DNA from: Clostridium sp.
Lineage (GTDB): Bacteria > Bacillota > Clostridia > Lachnospirales > Lachnospiraceae
Reading direction: 5' to 3'
Assembly (NCBI GenBank): GCA_018377235.1
Contig: JAGZZT010000017.1
Coordinates: forward strand, 1 to 57,075
DNA: 57,075 nt
Part shown: one piece after another, positions 50,477-57,075 of the stretch
How the letters are laid out: each line of letters starts with the position of its first letter
Position numbering within the stretch: the first letter of the stretch is position 1
The notes under the pieces: generated by a model
Database searches by the model: none
What the model saw: the letters and a program-made list of their open reading frames with translations, nothing else
What the model was told of the DNA's origin: nothing
Made by a program: the position numbers and the translations under genes

Positions 50477-52846
50477 CTACCTGTTTTTAAAAATATCTAT
50501 CACTGCCTCCACAATCTTTACAATCACATTCCATATTCTGGCTAGTGGTCCTGGATCTGCCTCAGCGGAGGCCTCCAGATCCGCAGTATCATCATTGAAT
50601 GCTTCATCGTCTATTTCCTCTGTTCTCAAAAGAATCTGAATGCTGTGAGGGGACGGATTCTTCCCAGAGGTAAAGGACACCAGTTCCTCATTGGGGTCCA
50701 AATTCAGAAAATTATTTTCCTCTTCGAATTTGTCCAGCTGTTCGTCCAGCGTATTTTTCATATTCCGGCTGGCCTCTCTCACCTGCTTTAAGCTTTCAAT
50801 GGCTGTCAGGCTGTGGCTTAAAAGCTCCTGCATCCCTGCAATCGTGTGCTGCGTTCCTGCGTCCAGGGAATCTCCGGCAGCTGCCAGAGTATTATGAACC
50901 GTGCGCAGCACGCTCTCCGTGCTTCCCATGGCCTTTGTCAGACGATTCAGCAGTTCCTCTGTGGCTCCCAAAGCGTCCAGCATGGACGGTACATAACTGT
51001 CCATAGTATCAATCATCACTCTCGTATCATCCAGCAGATTTACCAGCTGGTCGGTACAGCTTCGAAGTTCCTTCACCACCCTGGCTGTATCCTCTCCAGC
51101 CTCAGAGATGGAGGAACAGAGACTGTTGATTTTCTGGATTAAAGCCCCTGCTTTCGCGATTGTCTCGTCCGAGCTTCCAAGCAGTTCCTTCACCATCTGG
51201 AGCAGAAGGCCGATATCTCCGGCATAGGAGGTTCCCGACACAGTCTGGAGACCTGCCTCCACCTGATCTGCATACTCCTCCAGCTCCTCGTCCTGCCACT
51301 CCTGCCATTCCTCGAAATCTGCATCATTGTCCCCGCCGGATCCAGGCTCTCCAGAAGGCCCTCTTTTCTCCGGATCCAAAAGAACGAGTCCCTCATCTGT
51401 GGAAAAAGCCTTAACGCTGGTATTTTCTGTCTCTTTTTCCGCCTTCTCCTCCTTAGCGCTGCTTTCCGTAGCCTTTCCAGCGCTTTCTGAGGCATCCTGT
51501 CCTTCAGTCTCTTTTAAAGAACCTCTGTCATAACGGAAAGAATCTGCTTCTTCAAGAGCTTCCTCCAGATTCTCCCAGTCTTCAAAGGCTGTCTGATATC
51601 TTCCGCCTGCTCCCTGTCCCAGCTGGCCAAGAGCTGCCAGAATCTGCTCCAGCTGTTCTGCTTTTTTCTGTATTTCCGCTGCAATCGCCTGCTGCTCTGC
51701 AGCTGTAATGCCGGATCCAATACTGTCGGAAGCGTTTTCCAGAGAGTGCTGCAGAGACTTTAATCCGCTGTATAGATCGTCCAACTCATCCTGCATATCC
51801 TCCATGGTATTGTAAATAGCCCGGGCGTTATCGTTAATATCCACCACCGCATTCTGAGCTGTCTCCAGATAAGGAATCAGATTCGATGTCTGCTCTGTCA
51901 CAGACAGCAGATCGTCCAAAGCCTGGGCAGAACCGCTCTCTATGGCCGCTCTGCTCCCCGATAAAATCTGTCTGCCCTGGTCCAGCTGGCCAAGACCGTT
52001 CTGAACGGAAGAAACGCCTGTTCCCATAGACTCAAAAGCCTGCAGCATAGCATCATAGCTCTCGTAGAGAGCGTCTCCATTCTCTCTCCAGGTATCCTTC
52101 GCCTCCTTTAAGTCTGCAATGTGCTCAAAGGCACTGGCTGTGCCAGGAACCATCATCATCACAATCCCAGGACTTTCAAAGCTGTCGCTTCCAAGGCGTA
52201 CTGTATAATCTCCCTCTTCTCCCGGAAGCGCCATAAAGACAGCAGCAGAATAACTTCCCACTGACTGAAGCTGTGAACCTGGCGCATCAATGCTGTAATA
52301 TTTGCTCATATCAGCCGGAACCGCCACTGTCAGAATCATGTTGTTTCTAAAATAAGCTTTGGCCTTTTTATTGGGAACTGCCTTCACATGGATTTCCACA
52401 AGCCCGGAAGCTCCATTTAAGGCTTCAGGCTTTGTCTCCACGCCATTGAGCTTATATGAAATGTCAAAGGTCCAGGGAAGTTCTGTCTGAGTTTTCGGAA
52501 GGGTACACTGGTAATAAAACCTCTGATTTTTGTCAGGAAAGTTCCATGTAACGTTTCCATCTCCTATGGACGGCTCTGTGCTGTCCGTCATGTTTTCCAC
52601 CTTTTCATAAACGCCGTAATCGGTATACTCCGTCACTCCGTTGGTACTGCAGCCCTTTACCACATTAATTTCCGTCGCTGAGCCATAGTAATCCAGATTT
52701 ACATACATGGTCTCGTCCACCTGGACTCTGGGAGACGCTGCAGACGCTGGTACGGCGATGGCTGTGGACGCCGTCACTGCAGCCATGACGGATGCCAAAA
52801 GCCGTTTTCCCATCCGTTTTCCTGAGATTCTCACTCTACTCTTCAT
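50477..52846 (-). CDS. large secreted coiled-coil protein, YhgE/Pip X-domain-like
   Basis: A 789-aa protein: basic N-terminus with signal peptide (cleavage near PASA), a ~220-residue beta-rich domain (VNLDYYGSATEINVVKGC ...), then long helical stretches from ~250 to ~740 with repeating Leu/Gln/Gly patterns (GLGQLDQGRQILSGSRAAIESG), interrupted by a charged low-complexity block near residues 440-510. The end, LARIWNVIVKIVEAVIDIFKNR, is a hydrophobic amphipathic tail that may touch the membrane. ATG at 52846 has AAAGGAGG and overlaps the MMPL gene by 11 bp. It resembles the extracellular part of YhgE/Pip proteins without their membrane domains. Likely exporter partner; function inferred. Confidence 0.75.
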   Translation of the reverse strand: MKSRVRISGKRMGKRLLASVMAAVTASTAIAVPASAASPRVQVDETMYVNLDYYGSATEINVVKGCSTNGVTEYTDYGVYEKVENMTDSTEPSIGDGNVTWNFPDKNQRFYYQCTLPKTQTELPWTFDISYKLNGVETKPEALNGASGLVEIHVKAVPNKKAKAYFRNNMILTVAVPADMSKYYSIDAPGSQLQSVGSYSAAVFMALPGEEGDYTVRLGSDSFESPGIVMMMVPGTASAFEHIADLKEAKDTWRENGDALYESYDAMLQAFESMGTGVSSVQNGLGQLDQGRQILSGSRAAIESGSAQALDDLLSVTEQTSNLIPYLETAQNAVVDINDNARAIYNTMEDMQDELDDLYSGLKSLQHSLENASDSIGSGITAAEQQAIAAEIQKKAEQLEQILAALGQLGQGAGGRYQTAFEDWENLEEALEEADSFRYDRGSLKETEGQDASESAGKATESSAKEEKAEKETENTSVKAFSTDEGLVLLDPEKRGPSGEPGSGGDNDADFEEWQEWQDEELEEYADQVEAGLQTVSGTSYAGDIGLLLQMVKELLGSSDETIAKAGALIQKINSLCSSISEAGEDTARVVKELRSCTDQLVNLLDDTRVMIDTMDSYVPSMLDALGATEELLNRLTKAMGSTESVLRTVHNTLAAAGDSLDAGTQHTIAGMQELLSHSLTAIESLKQVREASRNMKNTLDEQLDKFEEENNFLNLDPNEELVSFTSGKNPSPHSIQILLRTEEIDDEAFNDDTADLEASAEADPGPLARIWNVIVKIVEAVIDIFKNR

Positions 52847-55037
52847 GGCCCGAAGCCTCCTTTTTCTGTGCCTTATTTTTTCTTCTCCTCCTGCCGAAGG
52901 CCTTTTTGATCCGTTCAAATTCATTATCCATTAAAATGTGGTCAAACAGAGCCAGAAAGGCCGGCATCAGCGTCAAAACTAAGACCATGCTCATCCAGGC
53001 TCCCCTGCCAATCAGATGGCCCAGATCTCCGATGGCCGCCACGCTGGAGATTTTATAAACCATATATCCTGCCACCGTCAGGATAGAGCCGGAGGTCAGC
53101 ACCGCCGGTATGGTTCTCTTTAACGCCATAATTACCGCCTGCTTTTTCTCCGCCTCTTTGCGGCACTCCAGATAATTGCTGGTAGTTAAAATCGCATAGT
53201 CCACCGTAGCACCCAGCTGGATAGAGCTTACAATAATGTATCCCATAAAAATCAAAGTATCTCCCACTATGTAAGGTACAGCCATATTGATAAAGACCGC
53301 CACTTCAATAGGAATCATGATAATAATCGGTATAATCAGCGATTTAAAACTGAACATAACTACCAGAAATACGCCAATCAGGGACATTGTATTCACTCTG
53401 GCATAGTCTTTCGTAATAGTGCTCTCAATATCCTGAGTAGAGGGCGTCGTTCCCACCAGATAGGAATTCTCCGGATAATACCGTTTCATAATCGTCTGAA
53501 TTTCATCGGAACACTGGTAGGCCAAAGGACTTTCCCCCTTGGTTTTCACATAAATCAGAATTCTGGCATAGTCCTCCTTGTGAAGCAGATCCGTCACAGA
53601 CCTGGGCAGAAAGCTCTCTGGGATACCTGCCGGAAGCGTCCCTGCCATAGATGTGACTGACTTGGTGTAGGGCAGGTTTTCCACCTCATCAGAAAATGCT
53701 TTTTCCGTCACCATGGAGGTATTGGGAATCAGGGCAATCATCAGATTGCTCCTGCCAAATTTCCCATTAATCACCTGCTCATCCTCATAGACCTGCGTTC
53801 CCTCGCTGTCTCCCACCGATTCGTTTCCGAACAGAAAGGAATTCATTCCCTGGGCTGTGTATGCAGGAATAATAATCACTGCCACAAAAACCAGAACCGC
53901 CCAGCGGATTTTGTAGATTTTTCGGCTCAGTCCGTCAAAATCAGGCAGAAACGGCCTGTGAGCCGTTCGCTCAATCAGAGACATGGTCCGAAGAATCATG
54001 GCCGGCATGAACAGCACCACTGTAAACAGGCTGACCACAATTCCCTTAGCCAGCACAATCCCCATGTCAAATCCGATACTGAACTTCATAAACGCCAGCA
54101 CGATAAAGCCCACTATAGTGGTCAGACTGCTGGCAAAAATGGAACGGAGCGCTTCGTCAATGGCGTTTCTCAATGCCTGCCTCTGCTCAATTCCCTTTTG
54201 TTTCTCCCTGGTGTAAGCATGAATCAGGAAAATGGAATAATCCATGGAAACTGCCAGCTGAAGCACAGCCGACACGCTGTCTGTCAGGAAAGAAATCCGG
54301 CCCAGAAAAATATTGGTTCCCTTGTTAATGACGATGGCCACTCCCATGATAGTCAGATAAAGTACCGGCTCAAACCAGGAATTAGTGGTAATGCACAAAA
54401 TCAGAAAAATCATCAGAACACCCAGAGCGAGAATCATATTCATCTCTCTGCTGACGTTCTCCTCCAGAGATTTGTTCTGCACAGCAGGACCTGTAAAATA
54501 CCCCTTATCCCCCAGAATCTCCATCATCTCGTCAATGGCCTCTGAGGTTTTTTTACTGGTATCTCCCTCCACAAAGGTTACATCCATCACCGCTGAACCA
54601 TCCTTGTAATAGTCCGCAATATCATCGCTGTTAATGAAGCTGGAAGACGAGTAGACATCTGTACCCATATCCAGCCACAAAATCTGATCTACCCCGTCCA
54701 CAGCTTCCAGCTCATCTTTGTAAAGCTTGGCCTGGTAAAGGTTTACATCCTCAATCATCACTCTGGCTGTCCCTGGATATCCAAATTTCTCTTCCATCAG
54801 ATCCAGCCCTTGTTTCGACTGCACTGTATCTGGCAGATACTCCGTCAAGTCGTAATTGACCTCCACAAAGGGGGCTGCAATCACTGACAAAATGACCAGA
54901 AGGATAAACAGCTTCTCAATGGCCCTGTTTTTTTCCAGAATAAAATCAGGAAGGCTGAATTTTGGCTTTTCCCCTGCAGGCGCTCCCGAAAGCTGCATAC
55001 CTTTTATTTTTAACGTCCTTATTATTTTTCGCATCAT
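52836..55037 (-). CDS. MMPL/RND-family exporter
   Basis: A 733-aa membrane protein with the 1+5, 1+5 transmembrane plan of MMPL proteins. Each half has an outside domain after the first helix; AVSMDYSIFLIHAYTREKQKG and LGATVDYAILTTSNYLECRK carry the Asp-Tyr pairs in TM4 and TM10 typical of proton relays. ATG at 55037 is preferred (AGGGGA 9 nt upstream) over 55061, which has no ribosome site. Lies between the choline-binding protein and the coiled-coil partner. Such exporters move lipids or envelope compounds; the substrate here is unknown. Confidence 0.9.
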   Translation of the reverse strand: MMRKIIRTLKIKGMQLSGAPAGEKPKFSLPDFILEKNRAIEKLFILLVILSVIAAPFVEVNYDLTEYLPDTVQSKQGLDLMEEKFGYPGTARVMIEDVNLYQAKLYKDELEAVDGVDQILWLDMGTDVYSSSSFINSDDIADYYKDGSAVMDVTFVEGDTSKKTSEAIDEMMEILGDKGYFTGPAVQNKSLEENVSREMNMILALGVLMIFLILCITTNSWFEPVLYLTIMGVAIVINKGTNIFLGRISFLTDSVSAVLQLAVSMDYSIFLIHAYTREKQKGIEQRQALRNAIDEALRSIFASSLTTIVGFIVLAFMKFSIGFDMGIVLAKGIVVSLFTVVLFMPAMILRTMSLIERTAHRPFLPDFDGLSRKIYKIRWAVLVFVAVIIIPAYTAQGMNSFLFGNESVGDSEGTQVYEDEQVINGKFGRSNLMIALIPNTSMVTEKAFSDEVENLPYTKSVTSMAGTLPAGIPESFLPRSVTDLLHKEDYARILIYVKTKGESPLAYQCSDEIQTIMKRYYPENSYLVGTTPSTQDIESTITKDYARVNTMSLIGVFLVVMFSFKSLIIPIIIMIPIEVAVFINMAVPYIVGDTLIFMGYIIVSSIQLGATVDYAILTTSNYLECRKEAEKKQAVIMALKRTIPAVLTSGSILTVAGYMVYKISSVAAIGDLGHLIGRGAWMSMVLVLTLMPAFLALFDHILMDNEFERIKKAFGRRRRKNKAQKKEASGHEE

Positions 55038-55062
55038 AATCAGAATCCCCTGCTTTACCATT

Positions 55063-55953
55063 CTATTTCATAAAGACAACCATATAGTAATCGCTTCCGT
55101 TTACTTCTGTATGGGCAATTCCCATTTCGCTGTAGTAATCCGGTCTGTCCTGCCGCTTCTTTGCGTCCTCCTGAATATCCTGGATTTTTTCTTCCGCCTC
55201 ATCGGCTCCGTCCACATTTTTGATATAGATCTCCTTGTGACGGCGTCCGCTGTTGTACTGGATACTCTTCAGGTAATCAGTCAGTCCGCCTTCCTCCGGG
55301 ATCTTTCCATTTCCATACCCCTTTTCTCTGGCCATGGCAAGTCGATGGGCTGCAATCTCTGTCAGTTTCCCGCTGATCTCATAGCTGGCATCCTTATCAT
55401 AGTCCTTTTTGTCATCCTCATAATAATCTTCGTCCTCATCGCCGTCAAAGCTGTCCAGCTTCAGTTCATTTAAATTAGACGCCAGATTCTGGCAGGCTTC
55501 ATTATAAAAGCCAATCTCAAAAGCGCCTCCTCCTGTATTTTTTTCTTTTTTAGCTGATTCCACACTTCCATCGCTGTGGAAGGAATAAACCGTTCCATTC
55601 TGTTCCATATGGCCTGTTTTCATGGCTCCGCTTTCTGTAAAATAATAATTTTTCCCGCCAATAGTGCGCCAGCCAGACGCCATAGAGCCAGAATCGTCCA
55701 GATAATACCAGGTATCTCCCTGAGAAAGCCATCCTGTCCGCATCCGTCCGCTGTCCTCAAACCAGTACCAGGAGCCGTCAATCAGCTGCCAGCCAGGCGC
55801 CGCGTCTGTGCCGTCTGCCTCTATGTACCGCCAGCCTGATTCATCGGATACCCAGCTGCCGCCCTCCGCTGCTGCAGCTGCCCCAGGAGCAGAAAGAGAT
55901 AAAAAGGCCGCGGCCAGGCAGATATGGGATATGTATTTCTTGTTTCGTTTCAT
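55063..55953 (-). CDS. secreted choline-binding repeat protein with CAP-like C-terminus
   Basis: A 296-aa protein: signal peptide to about residue 28, five aromatic wall-binding repeats (GWRYIEADG, SWYWFEDSG, TWYYLDDSG, KNYYFTESG, VYSFHSDG) to about residue 125, then a ~165-residue domain. The end, with ISGKLTEIAAHRLAMAREKG and YYSEMGIAHTEVNGSDYYMVVF, resembles CAP/SCP domains (helical ARxxE segment, then EIG-x-NGxYY). The middle has a very acidic Asp/Glu/Tyr run. ATG at 55953 is set by AAAGGA 8 nt upstream. First gene of the MMPL operon, divergent from tetR. Confidence 0.85.
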   Translation of the reverse strand: MKRNKKYISHICLAAAFLSLSAPGAAAAAEGGSWVSDESGWRYIEADGTDAAPGWQLIDGSWYWFEDSGRMRTGWLSQGDTWYYLDDSGSMASGWRTIGGKNYYFTESGAMKTGHMEQNGTVYSFHSDGSVESAKKEKNTGGGAFEIGFYNEACQNLASNLNELKLDSFDGDEDEDYYEDDKKDYDKDASYEISGKLTEIAAHRLAMAREKGYGNGKIPEEGGLTDYLKSIQYNSGRRHKEIYIKNVDGADEAEEKIQDIQEDAKKRQDRPDYYSEMGIAHTEVNGSDYYMVVFMK

Positions 55954-56038
55954 AGACATCTTCCTTTCAAATAATGCTGATAGCTGTCTTATTTTCAACA
56001 GCCGAGCTATAATAAACTATATTCTATTAATTGACATG

Positions 56039-56149
56039 TGTTGATTAATGATTTATAATAAATTATACTAACGAACGAAATCATTGACAATAAGCATATT
56101 TCTACACCTAGATTATTAATAGTCATATTTCTTATGTATGTTGATTAAT
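56039..56149. promoter_or_regulatory. divergent promoter region of the MMPL operon and tetR
   Basis: On the minus strand TTGTCA (56085-56090), 17-bp spacer and TATAAT (56062-56067) form a good promoter for the choline-binding gene. A plus-strand TTGACA (56084-56089) overlaps that -35. A direct repeat, TGTTGATTAAT, occurs at 56039-56049 and 56139-56149, exactly 100 bp apart, flanking both promoters, and may be a regulator site. TetR autoregulation is inferred. Confidence 0.65.
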
Positions 56150-56205
56150 ATATGATTTTAGTGATTATTTCCAAAAACAAGCAGGATTTTAAAGGAGATT
56201 TTTAT

Positions 56206-56844
56206 ATGAAAGGAGAAACTCTTGATCGAAGAATCAGAAAAACACGGCGGGTAATCCGTCAGTGCCTTACTGAACTTTTGAAAACAAAACGGATTCAGGA
56301 CATTACAGTACGCGAAATATCTGAAAAGGCCGATATTAACAGAGGAACCTTCTACCTCCATTACAGAGATATTTTCGACTTAATGGAGCAGATTGAAAAC
56401 GAACTTCTGGAGGAGCTGGAAGATGTTCTGAATCATTTTAAAGCCTCAGATATTCTATCTAATCCAGCCCTTGTGTTCACCCGTGTCTTTCAGCTGGTTA
56501 AGGAGAACAGCGACATGGTTGGAATTCTGATCGGGCAGAACGGTGATATAAATTTTGTCAACCGGCTGAAGGATATTGTTCGTGAAAAATGCCTGAAAGA
56601 CTGGATGGAGCTGTTCCGGCCCGGTGCAGACCGCAGCCAAAAGACCTCCTGCGGCTCTAAGAACACAGCGCTGGATGACTCAGCCTTTGAAGCCTACTAC
56701 TCTTTCACTGTCACTGGCTGCATCGGCCTGGTGCAGTACTGGCTGGATTCCGGCCTGAAAGAAACGCCGGAGCAGCTGGCTGCTCTGGTAGAACAGATTA
56801 TTTCCAAAGGACTTCGCATGTTTCAGCCGGAAGCATGCTTGTAG
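56206..56844 (+). CDS. TetR/AcrR-family regulator
   Basis: A 212-aa regulator: N-terminal HTH (RRIRKTRRVIRQCLTELLKTKRIQDITVREISEKADINRGTFYLHYRDIFDLMEQIENEL) and a TetR_C-type ligand domain. ATG at 56206 has AAAGGAGA about 8 nt upstream; the in-frame extension to 56152 has none. Divergent from the choline-binding/MMPL operon, which it most likely controls together with itself. Ligand unknown. Confidence 0.93.
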   Translation: MKGETLDRRIRKTRRVIRQCLTELLKTKRIQDITVREISEKADINRGTFYLHYRDIFDLMEQIENELLEELEDVLNHFKASDILSNPALVFTRVFQLVKENSDMVGILIGQNGDINFVNRLKDIVREKCLKDWMELFRPGADRSQKTSCGSKNTALDDSAFEAYYSFTVTGCIGLVQYWLDSGLKETPEQLAALVEQIISKGLRMFQPEACL

Positions 56845-56892
56845 AGCGGCGGCATTTTCTGTAAAAACATCATTTTCCGCAAAAGCAGTGTA

Positions 56893-56949
56893 AAAAACCG
56901 GGCAGAGAAGCTGGCGTGTTACATCAGCCAGTCCCTCTGCCCGGTTTTT
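56893..56949 (+). terminator. terminator downstream of tetR
   Basis: A-run and CCGGGCAGAG pair with CTCTGCCCGG and a T-run, with an inner GCTGG/CCAGC stem. It starts about 50 nt after tetR. Works on both strands. Confidence 0.85.
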
Positions 56950-56988
56950 CTATCTGTATTTTTCCAGTTTTTATAATGGTTCTATACT

Positions 56989-57031
56989 GAATGTTGGGGT
57001 GTGCGAAAAAACACACTTCCAACATTCTTTT
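56989..57031. terminator. second terminator-like hairpin at the window end
   Basis: GAATGTTGG (56989-56997) pairs with CCAACATTC (57019-57027), with an inner GTGTG/CACAC stem and TTTT following. It probably ends a convergent gene that lies beyond the window. Confidence 0.6.
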
Positions 57032-57075
57032 CGTTGTAATAAAATACATCTATAAGAAGCCTCCTAAACGCATTA

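Noticed and set aside
53958..54545. A 195-aa plus-strand open frame inside the MMPL gene
   Set aside because: Antisense to a well-supported transporter; His/Asn/Gln-rich translation typical of a shadow frame.
1..57075. Prophage, integrative element, CRISPR array or tRNA genes
   Set aside because: No integrase, transposase, phage structural genes, regular short repeats or tRNA cloverleaf patterns were noticed.

Overview
The window looks like chromosomal DNA of a spore-forming Lachnospiraceae-type clostridium. It carries the sigma-F/SpoIIA/SpoVA sporulation genes, AGGAGG-type ribosome sites, choline-binding (CW_binding) repeat proteins, a Rex/AcpS/Nnr/Alr block, and many small intergenic hairpin terminators. 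Most genes lie on the minus strand. I saw no tRNA, rRNA, CRISPR array, integrase or transposase.

Layout. 1-9,320: a sugar uptake and sensing locus on the minus strand. It runs from a YesN-type response regulator, a YesM-type histidine kinase and a membrane-anchored sugar-binding protein to a galactose-type ABC transporter (mglB-mglA-mglC). Two of the transporter parts are unusual. MglB reads as a circular permutation of the family: its first beta/alpha segment sits at the C-terminus with the ligand residues kept. MglC has an extra ~225-residue coiled-coil N-terminus. 9,513-22,900: pncB, yebC, and an operon-like series rex-acpS-nnr-alr-mazF, followed by CNNM/CorC and MATE genes; then a YdiF-like ABC-F ATPase and an ECF sigma/anti-sigma pair. 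23,061-28,622: a choline-binding protein, a small membrane protein, purA, a LysR regulator and purB. 28,785-38,793: two small envelope proteins, dapB-dapA behind a lysine riboswitch, a CobO-like enzyme, a double-OB SSB-like protein, BipA/TypA, a YigZ protein and a class A penicillin-binding protein.

38,914-47,114 is the spoIIA-sigF-spoVA sporulation block. It is split between spoVAC and spoVAD by a three-gene cassette (isochorismatase-family hydrolase, APC permease, AraC-type response regulator). The block also contains a 53-aa membrane ORF between sigF and spoVAA. 47,339-50,230 holds a TPR membrane protein, a 46-aa ORF and folC. 50,477-56,844 is a self-contained envelope module: divergent TetR regulator, choline-binding protein with a possible CAP-like tail, MMPL/RND exporter and a large secreted coiled-coil protein.

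The strongest candidates for something new are the permuted MglB with its extended MglC, a pair of palindromic intergenic elements with a conserved 20-nt loop and differing arms (29,234-29,293 and 35,943-36,010), the split spoVA operon, and the MMPL/coiled-coil/choline-binding module. All functional calls come from reading protein motifs and gene order; no database search was run.
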